A DNA stretch of 64,000 bases, from NCBI RefSeq assembly GCF_008330945.1, contig NZ_CP043489.1:2491501-2555500 (forward strand), given 5' to 3'. The notes under the pieces were generated by a model. The model was not told the DNA's origin. It did no database searches and was given only the letters and a program-made list of their open reading frames with translations. This DNA comes from Labrys sp. KNU-23 (GTDB lineage: Bacteria > Pseudomonadota > Alphaproteobacteria > Rhizobiales > Labraceae). Position numbers and translations under genes: made by a program. Of this stretch, positions 18,911 through 27,072 are shown in pieces. The number at the start of each line of letters is the position of its first letter. Within the stretch, counting starts at the first letter, position 1.

Positions 18911-19019
18911 GGCTTCGTCCGTCCATAAGCGGATCGAGTTGGCTCGACCTTTGCCATTGCCGGGCTTGACCCGGCAATCGAGCTTGCTTCCAGCTAACGA
19001 AGGCCGCCGGCCGGCGGCC

Positions 19020-19466
19020 TCAATTGTTGCGCGTCGCCACCCAATATCGAGGCCCGGGGCCGAGGCGGCCGGCGCGGTCGTCCGGATTGGCGAGCTGGCA
19101 GAATTCCAGTGACAGGCAGCCGCAGCTGATGCAGCGCGTCAGACCGCTCTTCAGCCGCTGCAATTCGGCAATCCTGGCGTCGATCCGCTCGGTCCAGGGC
19201 TGGGACAGTTGCGCCCAGTCCTCGCCGCCCGGCACGTGATCGGTGGGCAGGCGGGCGAGCTCCTCCCCGATCTCCTCCAGGGACATGCCCAGACGCTGGG
19301 CGAAGACGATGAAGGCGATGCGCCGCAGCGTCGAACGTGGAAAGCGCCGATGCCCGGAACCGGCGCGTTCGGACCGGATCAGGCCGCGCTCTTCGTAATA
19401 GCGCAGAGCCGACGCCGCGACGCCCGATCGGCGTGAAATCTGATTGATGGTCAAGGTCGGATCCAT
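19020..19466 (-). CDS. soxR: Redox-sensitive transcriptional activator SoxR
   Basis: 148-residue MerR-family regulator that senses redox-cycling compounds through a [2Fe-2S] cluster. The N-terminal HTH (INQISRRSGVAASALRYYEERGLI) is followed by a dimerisation helix and the cluster motif CISCGCLSLEFC (C-X2-C-X-C-X5-C) at about residues 113-124. The typical ending LANPDDRAGRLGPGPRYW is intact. It is divergent from a flavin reductase gene; the intergenic region carries a canonical SoxR-dependent promoter. Confidence 0.95.
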   Translation of the reverse strand: MDPTLTINQISRRSGVAASALRYYEERGLIRSERAGSGHRRFPRSTLRRIAFIVFAQRLGMSLEEIGEELARLPTDHVPGGEDWAQLSQPWTERIDARIAELQRLKSGLTRCISCGCLSLEFCQLANPDDRAGRLGPGPRYWVATRNN

Positions 19467-19491
19467 GCCGGTATCAAAGCATATTTATTGC

Positions 19492-19522
19492 TTGATCTCA
19501 AGTTCACTTGAACTTCTATAAG
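19492..19522 (+). promoter_or_regulatory. SoxR-dependent promoter with SoxR box
   Basis: -35 TTGATC (19492-19497) and -10 TATAAG (19517-19522) are separated by 19 bp, the long spacer diagnostic of MerR-family activation. The spacer begins TCAAGTTCACTTGA, matching the E. coli soxS operator core TCAAGTTAACTTGA in the same register. The arms CAAGT/ACTTG are at 19499-19503 and 19506-19510. It points toward the reductase at 19651. Confidence 0.88.
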
Positions 19523-19650
19523 GACTCATCCTTTGCATGGAGGCTGAGTTCGATGACAAACCGAGCGACCGACCGACATACCGAACCATCAAAAATCCCA
19601 AAGTGTCCCTGCCTTCGGCACGTTGAGCGGGCAGACCATGGGAGCCCGAC

Positions 19651-20238
19651 ATGAGCGGGCCCTCTCTTCGCCTCGGCCTGATCTATGGCAGCAGCCGTCG
19701 TGGCCGTTTCTGCGACACCATCGGCCAATGGGTGCGGCTGCGGCTCGCCCAATCCGGGATGTTCGACATCGATGTCGTCGATCCCCAGCAGATCGATCTT
19801 GCGGCACTGCTGCATCAGGAAGATTGCCTAACCAGACAGACGTTGCGCCGCCGGCTGGCCGACGCCGATTGCTTTATCCTGGTAACGCCGGAATACAATC
19901 ACGGCTATACGGCGGCCGCCAAGCTGATCATCGATGCGGCCAGCCGCGAATGGGCGGAAAAGCCGATCGCCTTCGTCTCCTATGGTGGCATTTCCGGCGG
20001 GCTGCGGGCGGTCGAGCAATTGAGGCTGGTCTTCGCCGAGCTGCATGCGATCGCTCTACGCGATAGCGTGAGCCTGGCCAATGCCTGGCGGGCAACCGAT
20101 GCCGATGGCCGCCTCGTGCCCGGCCCAGAAACCAACCAGGCCATGGATGTCGTGATCGGCCAATTGCAGCGCTGGGCACGCACACTCAGGCAAGTCCGGC
20201 AGGTGGATGCTGCCATGGCCTCGATGCAAACCCAATGA
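19651..20238 (+). CDS. NAD(P)H-dependent FMN reductase
   Basis: 195 residues, flavodoxin-like fold. The FMN phosphate loop is GSSRRGRFCDTIGQWV near residue 13; TPEYNHGYTAAAKLIIDAASREW and KPIAFVSYGGISGG are typical of the NADPH-dependent FMN reductase family. It probably reduces flavins or quinones; as the only gene directly behind a SoxR box it likely helps detoxify redox-cycling agents. An ORF in another frame overlaps but has no family signal. It ends 3 bp before the convergent small gene at 20242. Confidence 0.88.
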   Translation: MSGPSLRLGLIYGSSRRGRFCDTIGQWVRLRLAQSGMFDIDVVDPQQIDLAALLHQEDCLTRQTLRRRLADADCFILVTPEYNHGYTAAAKLIIDAASREWAEKPIAFVSYGGISGGLRAVEQLRLVFAELHAIALRDSVSLANAWRATDADGRLVPGPETNQAMDVVIGQLQRWARTLRQVRQVDAAMASMQTQ

Positions 20239-20241
20239 ACT

Positions 20242-20487
20242 TCAGCCGTGCCGAAAGGGCCCGATGCCGACCTGGCGCAATTGCAGTCCGTTCAGGGCGA
20301 GCCAGCGCTCGACCTCGAGAGCCGTGACCTGTCCGATACCGCGCTCGGCGAGCAGTTCGTCCCAGGAATAAGCCGTCGCGATCGTCGTCAGGTTGCGGGC
20401 GCGCTGCGCCAGCGTGCGCCCGCCCTTATAGGCATGGCGCCCCTGCAAGAGCTGATCCAGAGCCCGCCGCCTCAAGCGCATGGCCAT
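20242..20487 (-). CDS. Small conserved-looking hypothetical protein
   Basis: 81 residues, not recognised. Very basic N-terminus (MAMRLRRRALDQLLQGRH), then a helical part with DELLAERGIGQVTALEVERWLALNGL, which has a helix-hairpin-helix-like GIG turn. ATG at 20487 has an excellent GGAAAGGAGG site, so it is probably real. It is 93 bp downstream of the DUF3088 gene on the same strand. Confidence 0.6.
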   Translation of the reverse strand: MAMRLRRRALDQLLQGRHAYKGGRTLAQRARNLTTIATAYSWDELLAERGIGQVTALEVERWLALNGLQLRQVGIGPFRHG

Positions 20488-20580
20488 GTCCTCCTTTCCA
20501 AGAGTCCCATTGCTTCGACGCGCCGCTGCGATTGGAAGCGATCCCTTCAAACCACACAGCGCTTTGGCACCCGGCCGCCG

Positions 20581-20931
20581 TCAGCCATGCAGGCGCGGAA
20601 AACCGTGACGCTCGGCCAGAAGTTCGAGAATGCGCTGGGTCGGCTTGACGAAGGCAGCATCGCCGAAACGCTCCGCATCGTCGGGAACCGGTCCCTCCCG
20701 CAGAACCAGCGCCGGCAGGGACTGGTTGGCCTCGCCCAATTCGGCGATCACCGCCAGGCGTGGCCGGGCGAAGGGCACGCGCTCGATGTCGAGATGGCCG
20801 GCCAGTTCGGGAAAGCTCGCCAGAACGCCCTCGATCTGGTTGCTGTGCGGGCAGACGAAACGTTGCCCCGGATGGCCGGGATCCTCGAATCCGGGCTCGA
20901 GCAGAAACAGCTTGTCGCGGCTGCGGCTCAT
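20581..20931 (-). CDS. DUF3088 family protein
   Basis: 116 residues resembling DUF3088, a thioredoxin-fold-like family of unknown function. Typical opening LFLLEPGFEDPGHPGQRFVCPHSNQIEGVLASFPEL, in which a cysteine (about residue 27) sits where thioredoxin-like proteins carry their active site. NQSLPALVL and the closing HGFPRLHG are also family features. It starts 15 bp after the stop of the peptide-type binding protein, so the two are co-transcribed. A redox or sulfur-related role is possible given the neighbourhood. Confidence 0.75.
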   Translation of the reverse strand: MSRSRDKLFLLEPGFEDPGHPGQRFVCPHSNQIEGVLASFPELAGHLDIERVPFARPRLAVIAELGEANQSLPALVLREGPVPDDAERFGDAAFVKPTQRILELLAERHGFPRLHG

Positions 20932-20946
20932 GTCTCGGTCTCCCTG

Positions 20947-22551
20947 TCAGTTCGTATCGGCGCGCACGGACGCCGGATGCTTCTCGACACGATCGTAGAA
21001 CACATCGCCGTTGGGGCTCTGGAAATAGCCGGTGACGCCCTTGGCGAGCACGATCTGGTCGCTGTCCTGCAGGATCACGACATAGGGCGAGCTTTTCTGG
21101 ATCTTGCGCTGCAGTTCCTGATAGAGGGCCGTGCGCTTGGCCGGATCCTGCTCCTTGACCGCGGCGGCCGTCTCGTCGCTGAGTTCGGGGATCACCCAGC
21201 CTGCCTGCTTGGCGATGGTGTTGTGCTTGTTGTCGCGGTTGACGGCGAAGGCGCTGGCGTTGGAATGCGGATCGAAATAGTCCGGCCCCCAATAGCGCAA
21301 AGTCACCTCATATTGGCCGGAACGCGCCTTGGCGAAGATCTCGCTGCTCACGCCAGGCTGGATGTCGAGCGTGAGGCCAGCCTGGCCGAAGCTCTGCTGC
21401 AGGGACTGGGCAATGGTGAGAAAGAGCGGCTCGTTGAAGACGGGGAAACTGATCCTGGTCGGGCCGATGCCGGCATCGGCCAGGATCTTCTTGGCCTTCT
21501 CGACGTCGAGCTTGTAGGGGGTATCGCTCAAGGCCCCCGGGAATCCCGCAGGCAGGAAGGCCTGGTGCACGCGATATTGCCCGCGCAGCAGATTCTTGGC
21601 GATACCCTCATAGTCGACGAGATAGCGCGCCGCTTCCCACAAGGCGGGATTGCCGAGGGTCGGATTGGCCTTGGTGTTAACAAGGAGATATTCGAGTCGC
21701 ACCGAGGGCGTCGCGTAGATGCTGACCTGGCTCTTGTCCCTGAGGGTATCGACCTGGTCGGTGCCGAGGCCGCGGGCAATGTCGACATCGCCCTGCTCGA
21801 CCAGCAGGCGGCGGGCTGCCGGATCAGGGACATTGCGGAAGACCAGGCCCTGCAGCTTGGGCGCGCCTCCCGGCGAAGCCGGGTTGGCATCCAGCACCAG
21901 CGCTTCATGCGCGGTATAGGCGTTGATCTTGAAGGCGCCGCTGCCGGCCGAATGCGCCTTCAGCCAGCCATTGCCGAAATCGCCATTGCTGGCCTGCGGC
22001 GCGAGCACCGCCTCGTCGAGGATCGAGGCGACATTGGCGGTGAGGATCGCAAGCACGAAGGATGGAGCGACATCGGCCTGCCAGCTCAGCCTGACCTTGC
22101 CGTCAGCGACCTTGCTGACGACAGCGTCGACATTGTCGGCGGTCCAGCCAAGCTCGTTCAGGATGAAAGCGGGGGCCTTGTTGAGCTTTACGGCGCGGGT
22201 GAGGGAGAAGATCACGTCCTCCGGCCGGACAGGATTGCCGGAGGCGAATTTGGCGTCCCCGGCGAGGGTGAAAGTCAGGCTCCTGCCGTCGGCACCCGCT
22301 TCCCAGCTCGTGGCCAGCGCCGGCTTGATTGCGGCGCTCTCGTCGCGATCGGCCTGCACAAGGCGCTGATAAAGCGCGTTGGCCACCTGCCCCGTCGTCG
22401 ACTCGAAGGCCTCGGCCGGATCGAAGCTGGTGATGTCGTCGATGGACTGAGCCACCACGGCGATCCCCGGCGGCGTTTCCGCCAATGCGGCGGGCGCCTG
22501 CAGCGCCAGGGCGAGGGTCGTAAGGCCGAAAAGTGCGATCTTGCTTCGCAT
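20947..22551 (-). CDS. ABC transporter substrate-binding protein, family 5 (peptide/nickel type)
   Basis: 534-residue periplasmic solute-binding protein. Signal peptide of about 24 residues (IALFGLTTLALALQAPAALA). The SBP_bac_5 domain covers residues about 65-440, with FTLAGDAKFASGNPVRPEDVIFSLTRAV, RLEYLLVNTKANP and KKILADAGI. No permease or ATPase of the peptide class is adjacent, so it may be an orphan or share components elsewhere. It is divergent from the rhodanese, and DUF3088 follows. Given the sulfur context it may bind a sulfur-containing peptide such as glutathione; inference only. Confidence 0.88.
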   Translation of the reverse strand: MRSKIALFGLTTLALALQAPAALAETPPGIAVVAQSIDDITSFDPAEAFESTTGQVANALYQRLVQADRDESAAIKPALATSWEAGADGRSLTFTLAGDAKFASGNPVRPEDVIFSLTRAVKLNKAPAFILNELGWTADNVDAVVSKVADGKVRLSWQADVAPSFVLAILTANVASILDEAVLAPQASNGDFGNGWLKAHSAGSGAFKINAYTAHEALVLDANPASPGGAPKLQGLVFRNVPDPAARRLLVEQGDVDIARGLGTDQVDTLRDKSQVSIYATPSVRLEYLLVNTKANPTLGNPALWEAARYLVDYEGIAKNLLRGQYRVHQAFLPAGFPGALSDTPYKLDVEKAKKILADAGIGPTRISFPVFNEPLFLTIAQSLQQSFGQAGLTLDIQPGVSSEIFAKARSGQYEVTLRYWGPDYFDPHSNASAFAVNRDNKHNTIAKQAGWVIPELSDETAAAVKEQDPAKRTALYQELQRKIQKSSPYVVILQDSDQIVLAKGVTGYFQSPNGDVFYDRVEKHPASVRADTN

Positions 22552-22640
22552 GCCGCCTGCTCCGAATTCAAAAGGAATGGACGCGTCTTTCGAGCGATAT
22601 TGCGGAATAATGACAGGGAACGGGGCACGGTCAAGATTAT

Positions 22641-22664
22641 TATATAAAAATTATGGACTAAGTG
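22641..22664 (-). promoter_or_regulatory. AT-rich motif, weak member of the shared sulfur-region motif
   Basis: Read on the minus strand it begins TTAGTCCATAATTTTTATA. The first half TTAGTCCATA is identical to the site at 34164-34173. It lies between the divergent rhodanese and binding-protein genes. Only the half-site is shared, so confidence is limited. Confidence 0.4.
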
Positions 22665-22714
22665 TATTTATGAATTAAGCTCGCCTTCCGGACACTCATG
22701 CAACGAGGCAAGCG

Positions 22715-23581
22715 ATGACGACAGCGGCTTCCCCATCCCTGGTTACGGCGGACTGGCTTCTCGAAAATCTGGACAATCCCAAGGTGCGGATCTTCGAGGT
22801 CAGCGTCGACCCCACCGTCTATGAACGCAGCCATATTCCCGGGGCGGTCAATCTCGACTGGCACCGTGACCTGGTCGATACCGTCAACCGCGACATCGCC
22901 TCGCGCGAGAAGCTGCAGGACACCCTGCGCAGGGCCGGTGTGGAGGACGACACCACCGTGATCGTCTATGGCGACAACAACAATTGGTTCGCCGCCTGGG
23001 GTGTCTGGGTGCTCGACGTCTATGGCTTCGGCGAGCGCGCCAAGCTGGTGGATGGCGGCCGCAAGCTCTGGGAAGCCCGCGGCCTCGCCCTCACCGCCGA
23101 CGTGCCTGATTTTGCAGCCTCGGCGCTCACTTTGCCGGATCGCAACGAGGCCCTGCGCGCCCGGCTTCCCGACGTGCTCGGCTTTGCCCAAGGCAGGGTC
23201 GACGGCCAGCTGGTCGACATCCGCTCGCCGGACGAATATGCCGGCAAGATCTTCGCGCCCGAGGGCGTGAAGGAACTCGCGATCCGGGCCGGCCACGTAC
23301 CGGGCGCCGAAAACGTGCCCTGGGCCACCATCGTCAACGAGGATGGCACCTACAAACCCATCGAGGAGATTCGCGGCATCTATGCCGCCAAGGGCATCGA
23401 CGGAACCAGGCCGATCATCACCTATTGCCGCATCGGCGAACGCTCGAGCCATAGCTGGTTCGCCCTCAAGCGCCTGCTAGGCTATGACGCCCGCAACTAT
23501 GACGGCTCCTGGACCGAATATGGCAATGCCGTCGGCGTCCCCGTCGACAATCCGTCGGGCACGATCTGGCTGGGCAAATAG
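22715..23581 (+). CDS. sseA: Thiosulfate/3-mercaptopyruvate-type sulfurtransferase (two-domain rhodanese)
   Basis: 288 residues, two tandem rhodanese domains (about 8-130 inactive and 155-280 active). It transfers sulfane sulfur from thiosulfate or a similar donor to a thiol acceptor. The catalytic loop is TYCRIGERSSHSWFAL, with the persulfide Cys near residue 237. CH2-type signatures are RSHIPGAVNLDW, GAENVPW and SPDEYAGKI. The loop CRIGER is of the thiosulfate-sulfurtransferase type. Rhodaneses are common companions of family 2A encapsulin loci, and the encapsulin cargo gene ends convergently 150 bp away. Confidence 0.92.
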   Translation: MTTAASPSLVTADWLLENLDNPKVRIFEVSVDPTVYERSHIPGAVNLDWHRDLVDTVNRDIASREKLQDTLRRAGVEDDTTVIVYGDNNNWFAAWGVWVLDVYGFGERAKLVDGGRKLWEARGLALTADVPDFAASALTLPDRNEALRARLPDVLGFAQGRVDGQLVDIRSPDEYAGKIFAPEGVKELAIRAGHVPGAENVPWATIVNEDGTYKPIEEIRGIYAAKGIDGTRPIITYCRIGERSSHSWFALKRLLGYDARNYDGSWTEYGNAVGVPVDNPSGTIWLGK

Positions 23582-23608
23582 GGGACAGGGTTTCCCTCAC
23601 CCTCAATC

Positions 23609-23629
23609 CCTCTCCCGACCCGGGAGAGG
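23609..23629. repeat. Short palindrome, second copy of CCTCTCCC-N5-GGGAGAGG
   Basis: Identical over 21 nt to 3562-3582. It lies in the convergent gap between the rhodanese and cargo genes, just left of a longer palindrome. Confidence 0.6.
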
Positions 23630-23638
23630 GAACAGATT

Positions 23639-23725
23639 TTCCGGGTGCACGGGCATCTTGCCCGTTCCTAGAAACGCAGCATCCGTGGAATAGAAGGAAC
23701 GGGCAAGATGCCCGTGCACCCGGAA
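23639..23725. repeat. 31-bp perfect inverted repeat between convergent genes
   Basis: Arms 23639-23669 and 23695-23725 are exact reverse complements, each containing the inner palindrome GGGCATCTTGCCC; spacer 25 nt. This sequence type, when translated, yields the GILPV-like peptides seen in spurious ORFs of several genomes, so it is a dispersed repeat. It lies between the convergent rhodanese and cargo genes, where it could stop transcription from both sides. Confidence 0.8.
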
Positions 23726-23730
23726 TTCCT

Positions 23731-25683
23731 CTACAAATAGCCCCGGCCGCTCTGGATCCTTCTCAGCGCCGCCACCAGCGCATCGACATCCTCATACGTA
23801 TTGTAGAAGGCCAGCGACGGCCGCACCGTGCTTTCCAGGCCGAAGCGACGCAGGATCGGCTGGGCGCAGTGATGGCCGGCCCGCACCGCGATGCCCTCGC
23901 GATCGAGCGCCACACCGACATCCTGGGTCCGGCAACCGTCGAGCACGAAGGACAGCACGCTCGCCTTGTCCCTGGCGGTGCCGATCAGCTTGAGGCCGGG
24001 TACGGTGAGCATGTGCTCGGTGGCGTAGACCAGCAATTCATGCTCGTAGCGGCCGATCACGTCCATGCCGATCGTCTCGACATAGTCGAGCGCTGCCCCG
24101 AGCCCGACCGCGTCGGCGATATTGCCGGTGCCGGCCTCGAAGCGCTCAGGTGGGCCATGATAGATCGTCTTCTCGAAGGTGACGTCGGCGATCATGTTGC
24201 CGCCGCCCTGCCAGGGCGGCAGGTGGGCGAGCACGTCGGGCTTGCCATGCACCACGCCGATACCGGTCGGCCCGAACACCTTGTGTCCCGAGAACACGAA
24301 GAAATCGGCATCGAGCGCCTGCACGTCGGTGCGCATATGCGAGACCGACTGGGCACCGTCGACAACCACCGTGGCGCCGTGGCGCTTGGCGATGGCGACC
24401 ATCTCCCGCGCCGGCGTCACCGTGCCGAGGGCATTGGAGACCTGCGTGATCGAGACGATGCGCGTGCGCGGGTTGATGAGCTTTTCATATTCCTCGAGGA
24501 TCACCTGGCCGGAGTCGTCGACCGGGGCAACACGCAGCCTGGCGCCCTTCTCCGCGGCGAGCATCTGCCAGGGCACGATATTGGCATGGTGCTCCAGCCA
24601 GGTGACCAGGATCTCGTCGCCTTCCCCGACATGGCGGCGGCCATAGGCCTGCGCGATCAGGTTGATGCCTTCGGTGGTACCACGCACGAAGATGATGTCG
24701 CGCGTCGAGCCGGCATTGAGGAAGCGCCGCACCTTCTCGCGTGCGCCCTCATAGGCATCCGTCGCCCGGGCGGCCAGGGCATGGGCGGCGCGGTGGATGT
24801 TGGAGTTTTCATGCTCATAGAAATGGCTGAGCCGGTCGATTACCGCCTGCGGCTTCTGTGTCGTTGCCGCATTATCGAGCCAGATCAGCGGCTTGCCATG
24901 CACCTGCGTCTGCAGGATCGGGAAGTCGCGCTTGACCGAGTTCGCATCGAACGGCCGGCCTGACTGGGCGAGATCCGGCACCGCGTCGGGACGCAGTTCC
25001 AGGGTAACAGCACTGAAATCGGGCAGGCGCGGCGCAGCCGACACGGCAGCCTGGGTGGGAACGGACGGCGGGCGCTGCGGCACGGGAGGAACGGAAGGCG
25101 GCGCGGCAACGGGCGGCGCGGGCGGCTGCGAGGGCGCCAAGGATTGCCCGTCGCGCAGGAAATAATAGCCATCCTGGGACGGCTGGGCGATCGAGCCGGG
25201 AACGGAGGCCGTGGACGGCGCCTGCAGGGGCGCAGCTGCGGCCACGTCGGGACGCAGCAGCGAAAGGAACTCGGCGATGCCGGCCGGCAACACCGAGAAG
25301 TCGAGCTGGGTAGGCACGGCAGGCACGAAGGGACCGGCCGAGCCGCCGGGCTGCGGCACGTCCGAGGGAATGGCCGAGGCGCCCGACAGCGGCTGCGGCG
25401 CGGTGGCCGGCGCGATCGGGATGGTTGGCGTCGGCACGATCGAGGGAATGGTCACCGGCGGCAGGTCGGGCGGGCCGACAGGCGGGCGGGCCGGCACCTG
25501 CGGGGCGACACTGGTGGTGATGGAAGGCGCCGGCGCCAAAGTCGGACTCGGCGGAACCGCCGGCACGGTCGGCGCCAGCGGCACGGTGCCCTGGCCAGGG
25601 GGCGCCTGGAACAGGGCATTGGCGAGATCGGCCAGCACCGTCGGATCCGGCCAGGACGGGTTCGGGGAAATGCCTGTCGTCAT
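23731..25683 (-). CDS. Family 2A encapsulin cargo: cysteine desulfurase with N-terminal loading domain
   Basis: 650 residues. Residues 1 to about 245 form a Pro/Ala-rich disordered region broken by short hydrophobic islands: DPTVLADLANALF (13-25), LDFSVLPAGIAEFLSLL (127-143), DGYYFLRDG (171-179) and LPDFSAVTLELRPDAVPDL (220-238). Residues 246-650 are a SufS-type PLP cysteine desulfurase. PLP Lys468 lies in FSGHKVFGPTG, the persulfide Cys606 in RAGHHCAQP, and HHANIVPW and VDGAQSVSH are also present. Known family 2A systems package exactly such an enzyme through its disordered N-terminus; it takes sulfur from cysteine inside the shell. The shell gene is directly upstream, separated by a 42-bp inverted-repeat element. 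Confidence 0.93.
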   Translation of the reverse strand: MTTGISPNPSWPDPTVLADLANALFQAPPGQGTVPLAPTVPAVPPSPTLAPAPSITTSVAPQVPARPPVGPPDLPPVTIPSIVPTPTIPIAPATAPQPLSGASAIPSDVPQPGGSAGPFVPAVPTQLDFSVLPAGIAEFLSLLRPDVAAAAPLQAPSTASVPGSIAQPSQDGYYFLRDGQSLAPSQPPAPPVAAPPSVPPVPQRPPSVPTQAAVSAAPRLPDFSAVTLELRPDAVPDLAQSGRPFDANSVKRDFPILQTQVHGKPLIWLDNAATTQKPQAVIDRLSHFYEHENSNIHRAAHALAARATDAYEGAREKVRRFLNAGSTRDIIFVRGTTEGINLIAQAYGRRHVGEGDEILVTWLEHHANIVPWQMLAAEKGARLRVAPVDDSGQVILEEYEKLINPRTRIVSITQVSNALGTVTPAREMVAIAKRHGATVVVDGAQSVSHMRTDVQALDADFFVFSGHKVFGPTGIGVVHGKPDVLAHLPPWQGGGNMIADVTFEKTIYHGPPERFEAGTGNIADAVGLGAALDYVETIGMDVIGRYEHELLVYATEHMLTVPGLKLIGTARDKASVLSFVLDGCRTQDVGVALDREGIAVRAGHHCAQPILRRFGLESTVRPSLAFYNTYEDVDALVAALRRIQSGRGYL

Positions 25684-25785
25684 CGAGCAGAGGGCTCCTT
25701 GGGGACGTTCGCCGGGCGGTACCGGGGATCATCATGGCATACGTTGGAAATCGGATGAGCAGCACTCTTCTGTAATGTCGGAGTT

Positions 25786-25936
25786 GCCCCTCACCCTTAC
25801 CCTCTCCCCGCAAGTGCGGGGCGAGGGAGACGGTGACGTCGTATCTTCTCCAGCACGCTTAGCGCCTCGCCTGTTTGACGCCACACTCGGCGCCCCCTCG
25901 CCCCGCACTTGCGGGGAGAGGGTAAGGGTGAGGGGC
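25786..25936. repeat. Element with 42-bp perfect terminal inverted repeats
   Basis: Arms 25786-25827 and 25895-25936 are exact reverse complements (42 bp), each with an inner hairpin CCCCGCAAGTGCGGGG; the spacer is 67 nt. It fills most of the 280-bp gap between the encapsulin shell and cargo genes. It is MITE-like, and in RNA it would fold into a large stable structure between the two cistrons. Confidence 0.85.
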
Positions 25937-25963
25937 AGCGTGCCCTGTCGGCATCAGCCTCGC

Positions 25964-26911
25964 TCAGACATATTTGTCTGGATAGTCGTGATATTTGCCG
26001 ACCTCGACGCCCTCCAGCACGGCCAGGGCATCATGGGTGAGGATGGCCGAGGAGCAATAGAGCGAGATCAGGTAGGAGGCGATGGCCTTGCGGTTGATGC
26101 CCATGAAGCGCACCGACAGGCTGGGCTGCACCTCGCCGGGCACGCCCGGCTGGAACAGGCCGATGACGCCCTGCTTCTTCTCGCCGGTACGCAGCAGCAG
26201 GATGTTGCTCTTGCCCTTGGCGTCGACCTCGAGCTTGTCGCTCGGCACCAGAGGCAGGCCGCGCCAGGTCAGGAAGGGCGTGCCGAACAGGGTGACGGTT
26301 GGCGGCGGCACGCCGCGGCGGGTGCATTCGCGGCCGAAGGCAGCGATGGCGCGCGGATGCGCCAGGAAGAAGGAGGGTTCCTTCCAGACCTTGGTGATCA
26401 GCTCGTCCAGATCGTCGGGCGTGGGCGCGCCGGTCCGGGTCTTGATGCGCTGGCCGGCCTGTGCATTGGGCAGGAGGCCGTATTCCTTGTTGTTGACCAG
26501 CTCGTTCTCCTGCTTCTCCTTCACCTTCTCGATCAGGAGCCGCAGCTGTTCCTGGATCTGGTCGTAGGGATGGCTGTAGAGGTCGGAGACGCGGGTCTGC
26601 ACGTCGAGCACCGTGGTGACGGCATTGAGCGAATATTCGCGCGGTGCCTCCTCGTAGTCGACGAAGGTCTCCGGCAGGTCCGGATCCTGGTCGCGGCGGG
26701 GCGAGCACTCGACCTCGGCGCTGATGTCGCCCTGATCTTCCTTGACCCGATTCAGGCGGTAGATGCCGGCCTCGACGGGCGTCCAGGGCAGGAAGGAAAC
26801 CAGCCAGCGCGGCGTTATGCCGGACCACTGCGCCCTCGTCTTGGTGGCGTTGGCAAGCTGTCTTGCCGCCGCTTCGTTCAATGTTCGGCGAACAGCGGGT
26901 TCATCGGCCAT
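25964..26911 (-). CDS. Family 2A encapsulin nanocompartment shell protein (SrpI-like)
   Basis: 315-residue HK97-fold shell protomer that self-assembles into a closed protein compartment. Recognisable family 2A features: N-terminal TLNEAAARQLANATKT arm and RWLVSFLPWTPVEAGIYRLNRV; a long central helix (SHPYDQIQEQLRLLIEKVKEKQENELVNN); YGLLPNAQ; the FFLAHPRAIAAFGREC and TVTLFGTPFLTWRGLPLVPSDK E-loop region; and the ending GVEVGKYHDYPDKYV. There is no cyclic-nucleotide-binding insertion, so it is type 2A, not 2B. ATG at 26911 has AAGGAGCACC upstream. The cargo desulfurase lies downstream; a rhodanese, EpsC and cysteine synthase flank it, as in known sulfur-storing 2A systems. Confidence 0.95.
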   Translation of the reverse strand: MADEPAVRRTLNEAAARQLANATKTRAQWSGITPRWLVSFLPWTPVEAGIYRLNRVKEDQGDISAEVECSPRRDQDPDLPETFVDYEEAPREYSLNAVTTVLDVQTRVSDLYSHPYDQIQEQLRLLIEKVKEKQENELVNNKEYGLLPNAQAGQRIKTRTGAPTPDDLDELITKVWKEPSFFLAHPRAIAAFGRECTRRGVPPPTVTLFGTPFLTWRGLPLVPSDKLEVDAKGKSNILLLRTGEKKQGVIGLFQPGVPGEVQPSLSVRFMGINRKAIASYLISLYCSSAILTHDALAVLEGVEVGKYHDYPDKYV

Positions 26912-27072
26912 ACGGTGCTCCTTGTCTGGTTCATGGCGCGGAAAGAGATCTTGATTCGACGTATATCCAGCGCGCCGGGGCCGCGGACAAATGCCCTAAC
27001 AACCGACATGCCGCGTGGCTTTTGCAAATCCCATACCCCCTGCGTGAAATAGGCCGGGCCCGGGGCATGCCG

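Noticed and set aside
20248..22647. A 799-codon plus-strand frame opposite the binding protein
   Set aside because: Antisense to a complete SBP family 5 gene with signal peptide; composition rich in Arg, Gly and Ala with no motifs.
23731..25683. Two separate genes (Pro-rich protein and SufS)
   Set aside because: One uninterrupted frame with a strong fit to known fused cargo proteins; no internal ribosome-binding site and start were compelling.
25964..26911. HK97-like fold read as a prophage capsid
   Set aside because: No terminase, portal, protease or tail genes nearby. The neighbours are cysteine metabolism genes, and the sequence has SrpI-type landmarks, so an encapsulin is the better reading.
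25964..26911. Family 2B encapsulin
   Set aside because: No inserted cyclic-nucleotide-binding domain, and the length of 315 residues fits 2A; the cargo desulfurase is also typical of 2A.
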